From positions 1,426,001 to 1,490,000 of the forward strand of contig NZ_QTKX01000001.1 in the NCBI RefSeq assembly GCF_018424685.1: 64,000 nucleotides of DNA. The letters are read 5' to 3'. Shown here one piece after another: positions 58,556 to 64,000 of the stretch. The notes under the pieces were generated by a model. It did no database searches. It saw only the letters and a program-made list of their open reading frames with translations, and was not told where the DNA came from. Source of the stretch: Mesobacillus boroniphilus (GTDB taxonomy: Bacteria; Bacillota; Bacilli; Bacillales; Cytobacillaceae). Positions within the stretch are counted from its first letter, which is position 1. Every line of letters starts with the position of its first letter. The position numbers and the translations under genes were made by a program.

Positions 58556-59632
58556 TCATTTAAAACGCTTTGTTCCTTTTATAAAACCTTTTCTGCTGTT
58601 ACTTTCTGTATCTACCTTTCTATTTTGATATTGATCAATCAGCTCATTTAACCGGTCAAGCTGAAATGCGTAGTCATAAATCGCGGAACCAATTATCGTG
58701 AGACGCAATCTATCATTCCGTTCGATTGACCTATCCTCCATGATCGATTCAAGGAATAATCCGCTTTTTCTATGACGACTTTCCATATCTAGTTCTCTGA
58801 TTTTCCCTGAATATTTAAGGAGGATCATCTCATGATATTGAATCAGCTCTTCGAATTGATCATCAAATTCATTTGTCTCCTGCGGTTCAGGCCGGCTTTG
58901 AAAGAAATGGTCCTCGACGATATCCAAAAGTCTCAAGCCATGATGAAGGCAGGCAAGCATTTGCTTAAACACCACCAATTCTCTCACATCAAGAGGTTTC
59001 ACCTTCGATATTTTCTTTCTTTCCTCATCTAGTATTTTATAGAGGTCTTCAAGCTTGGCAATGTCCTTTCTCAACTGACTCCATTGATCCTGAAATGTTT
59101 TCTCTGTCAGTTCATTGGATATGGCTGTCCTGATCAGCAGGGACATGGTTTTAAAGCTATCATCCATTTTTTCGTTAAAATTCTTGTTGTAATTTGGTGG
59201 TGAGATGATTAGATTAACAAGGAAGGCGGAACCCATCCCAACAAGAACAATGATAAATTTGTTTGCTGCTGTTATTATTCCGTTAAATTCACTTGAACTC
59301 ATCATAATTAAAACTGTGATTAGCGTTAAGGAGATTGAACTTTCCATTTTCAGCTTCAAACTGATGATAATGACTATAACGGTTACAAACCCAATGACAA
59401 TTGGGTTGTTTCCGAATAGATAAATGGATGCGATTGCGATGATCGCACCGAGCGTATTTGCCTGGAACTGCTCCAACACTTGCTTCCAGGAACGATAAAT
59501 AGACGGCTGAATCGTAAAGGTAGCTGCGATTGCAGCAAAGACCGGAGGCTCCAACCCTATCCATTTTGTTATGTATAAAGCAAGTGCAACGGCCACTCCT
59601 GTTTTTAAAACTCTTGGACCTAAAGTAATCAT
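58556..59632 (-). CDS. aromatic acid exporter family protein (DUF939/ArAE)
   Basis: The N-terminal half has about five to six membrane helices beginning ITLGPRVLKTGVAVALALYI, with PPVFAAIAATFTIQPSIYRSW, the hallmark of the ArAE/DUF939 group. The C-terminal half (about 150-358) is a cytoplasmic helical domain rich in Glu, Lys and Arg. The 358-residue length fits Bacillus YgaE-like members. The transported compound is unknown; related exporters move aromatic acids. Confidence 0.85.
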   Translation of the reverse strand: MITLGPRVLKTGVAVALALYITKWIGLEPPVFAAIAATFTIQPSIYRSWKQVLEQFQANTLGAIIAIASIYLFGNNPIVIGFVTVIVIIISLKLKMESSISLTLITVLIMMSSSEFNGIITAANKFIIVLVGMGSAFLVNLIISPPNYNKNFNEKMDDSFKTMSLLIRTAISNELTEKTFQDQWSQLRKDIAKLEDLYKILDEERKKISKVKPLDVRELVVFKQMLACLHHGLRLLDIVEDHFFQSRPEPQETNEFDDQFEELIQYHEMILLKYSGKIRELDMESRHRKSGLFLESIMEDRSIERNDRLRLTIIGSAIYDYAFQLDRLNELIDQYQNRKVDTESNSRKGFIKGTKRFK

Positions 59633-59812
59633 TTAAACCCCTCACTCTCTAATGAGAACGCTTATATTCTAACATAACCTTCCTAAATGGAATAAAACCT
59701 ATTTGAAAAATACTGATTAATTAAAGAGTGGTATTTTTAAAGCATGAAAAGATTATCTTTCCCCTTAAAGGGAAATAATATTCAAGCAGTTTTTTTAAAA
59801 GGTGGGAACAAG

Positions 59813-61495
59813 ATGGTAGTAATAGATAGAAATCATGATCCTAGAAAAAATGCTGAACTAATTTCACGATTATCAGGAAAAAGTTTAAAAATAGCTGAAC
59901 TGGTTCAAGAGACAAACGAATTATTTAAAGAAGCAAGCGAGGATTACCGACCTCTAAACATGAATACAAATTCAGGTATCTTTTCCTTTTTCACCAATTT
60001 CACTGCTAGTTTACGGAGAATAATCCAGACTAAATCGGCTTTCGATAATGCTAAAGATTATGATACCATTGTTGACTCTAACGGCAATGTCTTTCCTGAA
60101 TGGATGAAAAGTTTGAATGAGCAATATAAACACTTACTTAAGGAAATACATCGCGAGGTCTATATTGATGATTTTGGTGCCATTGGGGATGGAAAAACTG
60201 ATAGCACTGAGGCTTTCAGAATGGCAATTGGTAAAGGGCGAGTGAAAGTATATATTCCTGAGGGTGTTTATGTCGTAAGAGAGATAAAACTGCCATCCTT
60301 CATCTATCTGGTCGGCGCAGGAAAAGGAAAAACGGTCATCAAACTACATGATTCAGCACCTAAAAGCAGAAGACTTATAACGAATAAAAACCATCGTACC
60401 GGAAATCGAAATGTATATGTGAAAGGAATGACACTGGATTGGAACGTCGAACGATTAGGAAATGCCGAAAAAACCAGTACCTGGGGTAATCATTCTAGTT
60501 GCCTTCTATATGCCAATGTGAAATATGGTTGGGTGAAGGATGTAGAAGGTGTTAACCCCGGTCTTCACTGTTTTGATATTTCATCTCCCCTATACAATTA
60601 TTATGGTGATGGCTATCGGGCTCGTGGCGGAAGTGAGTTTATCTGGCTCGACAATCTGAATGGCTATGGTTTCGGCGATGACGGCATTACGACTCATCAT
60701 AGCGATAATATCTTCATTTCAAACTGCCATATGAGTGATCCAAGCGGAAAAACCCATAAAAATGGGTTTTCAAATTCAAATGGAATCGAAATAGATGATG
60801 GATCGCGAAATGTTTGGCTATTGAACAATTCATCCGCAAGATGCTTTGGCGGAGTTGAAATCAAAGCGCATCATACTTCTTCAGCAGCTAATAATGTTGT
60901 CATCATAGGCCATCTATCTGTAAATGACAATCGTTCTTATAATTTCAGGCATATAGGACATCACAAGGAAAAAGACCCAGAGTCAAAAACAGCAATCAAT
61001 ATACGAGCGGCAAATATTATTTCATATAAGCCGATCCATACCGAGTTATATGCAAACTCTTCGCCAAGGGCGATGGTACTGTCAGCCTATAAAAATGTAG
61101 CTGTTAACCATTTTACGGCGATTGGTGATCCTTCTTATGACTATGGTGGTGAACCAGCAATCGCCATACAGTATCGTTCCAGAAATATAATTTTAAAAAA
61201 TGTTGAATTAAGCGGATTTACAAATGCAGGCTCTGATATAAAGGTATTTGGCGGCAGTAATCACGCAGATAATGTTAAAATCCGGAATTTGCTTTCAAGA
61301 CATTCGGCACCTAAAACGATTCAAATAGGTAAAGGAGTCGCAAACTCAGCAGTTGAGAAGGTATTCGCAGAAGCTGTTAATGGACAGACTGTAGTCGAAC
61401 TTGCAGAGAATAAAGCTCTGGTGAAGGAAATTGATTCAAAAGGTTTCAAGGAGGTTATTTTAGGAGGTTCTTCCCAAAATCAAACCACCGTCTAA
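59813..61495 (+). CDS. right-handed beta-helix protein, GH28/pectate-lyase-3 type (phage pre-neck-appendage-like)
   Basis: ATG 59813 has AGGTGGG upstream and gives VVIDRNHDPRKNAELISRLS; an in-frame ATG at 59744 has no good site. Residues 1-110 form a helical region, then VYIDDFGAIGDGKTDSTEAF is the pectate-lyase-3 entry motif, followed by a parallel beta helix with many Asn, Gly and Asp turns (DDGITTHHSDNIFISNCHMS; NVWLLNNSSARCFGGVEIKA). This plan resembles phage pre-neck appendage proteins such as B. subtilis YobO and tail-spike depolymerases. There is no signal peptide and no neighbouring phage gene. Confidence 0.75.
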   Translation: MVVIDRNHDPRKNAELISRLSGKSLKIAELVQETNELFKEASEDYRPLNMNTNSGIFSFFTNFTASLRRIIQTKSAFDNAKDYDTIVDSNGNVFPEWMKSLNEQYKHLLKEIHREVYIDDFGAIGDGKTDSTEAFRMAIGKGRVKVYIPEGVYVVREIKLPSFIYLVGAGKGKTVIKLHDSAPKSRRLITNKNHRTGNRNVYVKGMTLDWNVERLGNAEKTSTWGNHSSCLLYANVKYGWVKDVEGVNPGLHCFDISSPLYNYYGDGYRARGGSEFIWLDNLNGYGFGDDGITTHHSDNIFISNCHMSDPSGKTHKNGFSNSNGIEIDDGSRNVWLLNNSSARCFGGVEIKAHHTSSAANNVVIIGHLSVNDNRSYNFRHIGHHKEKDPESKTAINIRAANIISYKPIHTELYANSSPRAMVLSAYKNVAVNHFTAIGDPSYDYGGEPAIAIQYRSRNIILKNVELSGFTNAGSDIKVFGGSNHADNVKIRNLLSRHSAPKTIQIGKGVANSAVEKVFAEAVNGQTVVELAENKALVKEIDSKGFKEVILGGSSQNQTTV

Positions 61496-61517
61496 AATAT
61501 ATAGCAAAAAAATGTAA

Positions 61518-61543
61518 AAGGAAGCAGTGCAACCTGCTTCCTT
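61518..61543. terminator. bidirectional terminator
   Basis: A perfect 10-bp stem (AAGGAAGCAG with CTGCTTCCTT) with a six-base loop between convergent genes. Confidence 0.82.
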
Positions 61544-61545
61544 GA

Positions 61546-62292
61546 TTATGAGAGCACCCATTTTTGGATTGCCTGGGCAACTCCGCCATCTTGATTTGTA
61601 CCTGTTACATCATCGGCAGCTTCCTTTACTGTTTCCTGGGCATTGCCCATCGCGATTCCAAGACCTGCCTCAGTAATCATGGCAATGTCATTCAAGCTGT
61701 CTCCCACTGCCATTACATTGTCCATTGAAATTCCCAATAGATCACAAACCTTCTGCAACCCCCTGGCCTTATTGATGCCCAGAGCATTGACTTCAATATT
61801 TTTCAGGCTTGAATTGCTAATTTCGAATATTCCCTTATCTTTTAACTCTTTCAGTACACTCTCTCTAATTTCATCTTCTTCAATGTGGAAGCCGAATTTA
61901 ATCCATTCTTGAGAAAACAGGTCCTCTGGCATTTTATTGCGCCAGACGTCTTCACTGCTAGTCGCCCAAAATCCTGCCCTGTGCTTTTGGGATAGTTCAT
62001 ACATCCATTTAATGTGTTCGGTATCTACCATGCTTCGTTGAACCAATTCTCCATTTGGACCCCAGATTTCTCCACCGTTGATCGTTACAAGATAAGAAGA
62101 CAACTCTAGAGATAATACATAATCCCTTGCTGTTTTGAGACTGCGGCCAGTACTTAGTACAACACGCACCCCTTTTTTTTCTGCTTCTTTGATCGCTCGT
62201 CTATTTTCCTCTGACACCACATGCCTGTCATCTAGAAGCGTTCCATCCATATCCAATGCAATTAGTTTGATATCTGGCTTTTTATTACTCAA
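61546..62292 (-). CDS. Cof-type HAD-IIB family hydrolase
   Basis: HAD phosphatase motifs are complete: I in IALDMDGTLLDDRH, II in VVLSTGRSLKT, III Lys in ALGINKARGLQK, and IV in MAVGDSLNDIAM. The cap is C2B type, as in Cof/YwtE/YitU proteins, which dephosphorylate sugar phosphates or flavin-pathway intermediates. The 248-residue length is typical. AGGAGG seven bases before TTG 62292 defines the start. It follows the RsbR-like gene by 22 bases and is probably co-transcribed. Confidence 0.85.
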   Translation of the reverse strand: MSNKKPDIKLIALDMDGTLLDDRHVVSEENRRAIKEAEKKGVRVVLSTGRSLKTARDYVLSLELSSYLVTINGGEIWGPNGELVQRSMVDTEHIKWMYELSQKHRAGFWATSSEDVWRNKMPEDLFSQEWIKFGFHIEEDEIRESVLKELKDKGIFEISNSSLKNIEVNALGINKARGLQKVCDLLGISMDNVMAVGDSLNDIAMITEAGLGIAMGNAQETVKEAADDVTGTNQDGGVAQAIQKWVLS

Positions 62293-62313
62293 AGCGATCC
62301 TCCTATAGTTGCT

Positions 62314-63138
62314 TTATATTTCTTTATTGATACTATCAATGGCCTGTTTTACAGTAGCGAAAGTATTGAAGTTTGAAAAATCCACCCCACCCTCCACTGC
62401 AGCCTGGGCAAGTTCCGGTCTCATTCCAGTAGCAATAGAATTCACACCTAATAATCGTAAAACATTATGGATATCAAAAATGTGCTTGGCTATCGTGGCA
62501 TCGATTGTGACGATTCCTGAAAAATCAATGATTAACGACTGTACTTTTTGCTTTGTAACCAACGGAATAGCTCGTTCCATTATCAATCCTGCCCGGTCAT
62601 GGTCCATTTTCCCTACTAAAGGCAACACTGCTACGTTTTCTTGTATCGGGACTACGGGAGTTGATAAAGTATCCACTTCATCCTGGACTTCCTTCATCAG
62701 CTTCGAGGTTTGCCTTTCAAACGCAAATACTGTTTCATTAATGCTTATATCAAGCATATTGTTCACTCTTTTATTAATCCAGATTAAATCTTTCGTGCTA
62801 ACACTATGCTTCAAACTAATTTCTGCCATTTTATCGATGAAAACGATCCTTGTAGGAGGATACCTAAGAAGGATGTCAGAAATTCTGCCGCCTTTAGCTG
62901 CTTCGCGTTCTCCATTTTTCTGGCTCCATTCAAGAAGTCCCTGAGAAGTTGTCTCATCCTCATTCCTAATTGAGTCGCCCAGGAATTTAAGATAATCAGT
63001 AAATACAATAATTGCCTGGTCAATTTCCTGCTTAGGTATCTCGACACCAATTAATTCAAGTATGGAATTTACCATTTCCTTTGCAAGGGATTCGGAATTT
63101 TGTATTAGTTCATTCGCTACTGCTGAAGTTGGATTCAC
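62314..63138 (-). CDS. RsbR-type STAS domain protein (stressosome component)
   Basis: The C-terminal STAS domain (about 160-275) has VAVLPLVGKMDHDRAGLIME and LIIDFSGIVTIDATIAKHIF, the latter carrying threonines in the region phosphorylated by RsbT in RsbR proteins. The N-terminal half is an all-helical, globin-like sensor of RsbRB/C/D type. Stressosomes of RsbR and RsbS release RsbT to activate sigma-B. I choose GTG 63138 (GGGG upstream) over GTG 63147. This fits the sigma-B-type promoters of csbD and, possibly, the lipoprotein gene. Confidence 0.87.
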   Translation of the reverse strand: MNPTSAVANELIQNSESLAKEMVNSILELIGVEIPKQEIDQAIIVFTDYLKFLGDSIRNEDETTSQGLLEWSQKNGEREAAKGGRISDILLRYPPTRIVFIDKMAEISLKHSVSTKDLIWINKRVNNMLDISINETVFAFERQTSKLMKEVQDEVDTLSTPVVPIQENVAVLPLVGKMDHDRAGLIMERAIPLVTKQKVQSLIIDFSGIVTIDATIAKHIFDIHNVLRLLGVNSIATGMRPELAQAAVEGGVDFSNFNTFATVKQAIDSINKEI

Positions 63139-63435
63139 AAAGGTCACTTCCCCTTTACTTAGGTTATTTTGTAAATTTCGTCCGTTTTTACAATAAAAGT
63201 TTACGAGTACTTATGCATTTTGTTTTCACATTCGGATGCAAAGAAATGTTAGTAAAGCTAAACAATCAATGCGTAAATCGTCTTTACTTAACAATAGGAT
63301 ACACCTTTAACAACAATTATTCTTCTTTGAACCTGCGAATACATGATGTTGTTATGAAAATAATCTGCTTGGCCTAGGTAAATGATCCTCCTGTATTTCA
63401 AGAAATCCAAGCCAGTGAGAAGTAGAATCCATTAA

Positions 63436-64000
63436 TCAATATTCCTTAGATATTTTCGTCAACTCAAAAAATTCTTTCTGTGGTTTCATCCATTTCGCCC
63501 CTTTATCAGAGACGAAATAAACCCCTTTTTCCAGGTCGTAGTATACATCAATTGATATGCCGCCAAAATCAATAACGCTTTTTCCGTTATAATAAATCTG
63601 TTGTGGATCCACTACTAAAGCTCCATTAATCAAGCTGATTATTTGTCCAATTGTTTGCTTGTCGGTCATTTTGAAGCACTCATCGCTACGATCCGGCTGT
63701 TCGTTGATACAGATTTCCAAAGTTTCTACATCGATCCATGGGTCAGCCTTCAGTCCTTCACTTTTATCAAAAACGACCTCTGTTTGATTCAAGTTCATAA
63801 AATATGCCGCACTTATTGATAATACCCAAGGTGTGTTTTCTTTTTTCCAATAAGAAGTAAATCCAGCTCCATCCTCTGAATTATCTGATGATGTTTGCGA
63901 CATTGTTAAACTCCATCCATTTTTCGGAAGTTCATTCTCGTAAAAGTGCAAGATTTCTTCCCATTGATCCCCTTCAGTAATATAAACCGGACTAGCTGGC
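63436..64000 (-). CDS. hypothetical protein, 5' end beyond the window
   Basis: The frame is open to the window edge, reading VYITEGDQWEEILHFYENEL before GWSLTMSQTSS. At least 188 residues are encoded. The region FYENELPKNGWSLTMSQT resembles the alpha/beta turn of secreted Bacillus proteins with a repeated P-K-N-G-W motif. The end (INGALVVDPQQIYYNGKSVI; KGAKWMKPQKEFFELTKISK) looks beta-rich. The N-terminus, and hence any signal peptide, cannot be seen. Nothing is recognised between 63139 and 63435. Confidence 0.6.
   Translation of the reverse strand, partial: PASPVYITEGDQWEEILHFYENELPKNGWSLTMSQTSSDNSEDGAGFTSYWKKENTPWVLSISAAYFMNLNQTEVVFDKSEGLKADPWIDVETLEICINEQPDRSDECFKMTDKQTIGQIISLINGALVVDPQQIYYNGKSVIDFGGISIDVYYDLEKGVYFVSDKGAKWMKPQKEFFELTKISKEY

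Overview
The window looks like chromosomal DNA of a mesophilic, spore-forming Bacillaceae (Bacillus / Mesobacillus / Cytobacillus type). The evidence is AT-rich intergenic DNA, strong AGGAGG-type ribosome sites with frequent TTG and GTG starts, and family markers: a Spo0E-like phosphatase, CsbD with a sigma-B-type promoter, an RsbR-type STAS protein, the des-desK-desR cold-sensing set, MhqD/MhqO remnants, DUF4023, DUF3231 and YcgL. I see no rRNA, tRNA, CRISPR array, intact insertion sequence or complete prophage. Placement to genus is inference.

Layout. 1-9 kb: a MerR-like protein with 18-residue repeats (cut by the window edge), a glycerophosphodiesterase, a flavoprotein, an AbrB-family remnant, DUF3231, a truncated diguanylate cyclase, a YcgL-type nucleotidyltransferase, CsbD and PssA. 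9-18 kb: VOC protein, an SDR plus divergent QueA pair, an oligo-1,6-glucosidase with a LacI regulator and two identical operator palindromes, several small genes and a DEAD-box helicase. 18-26 kb: desR-desK-des with a candidate DesR site, then an operon led by a preQ1-I riboswitch: queC, queD, queE and a YhhQ-type transporter. 26-40 kb: mostly single-gene units, including an aldo/keto reductase, a frameshifted FAD oxidoreductase, a cyclic-phosphate receiver protein, a HAMP/HD-GYP protein, the mhqO remnant plus mhqD under a recognisable MhqR operator, an Spo0E-like phosphatase and an alkyltransferase-like protein. 40-53 kb: PEP carboxylase and a secreted subtilase of about 3035 residues. 53-64 kb: a 4 x 52-bp tandem hairpin repeat, a ClpN-GNAT fusion, transporters, a second glycerophosphodiesterase, an M48-ankyrin fusion, an orphan beta-helix protein of phage-appendage type, a HAD phosphatase, an RsbR-type protein and a gene running off the end.

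How the genes work together. DesK senses membrane order and controls DesR, which activates des. QueC, QueD and QueE make preQ0 from GTP, the transporter probably salvages preQ0/preQ1, and the riboswitch shuts the operon when preQ1 is plentiful; queF is not in the cluster. The LacI regulator probably controls malL and itself. CsbD, the RsbR paralogue and possibly a lipoprotein belong to the general stress response. A GGDEF protein and an HD-GYP protein would make and break cyclic di-GMP.

The most unusual object is the giant subtilase. After its protease domain it carries a pair of carboxypeptidase-regulatory-like domains and a PQQ-type beta-propeller, then five copies of a module of about 375 residues (two carboxypeptidase-regulatory-like domains plus a glutamine-amidotransferase-like alpha/beta domain), and a C-terminal beta domain. 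I found no cysteine in it. Gene decay is frequent: AbrB, the diguanylate cyclase N-terminus, a MazG-like fragment, the FAD oxidoreductase, MhqO and probably DUF3052 are truncated or frameshifted.
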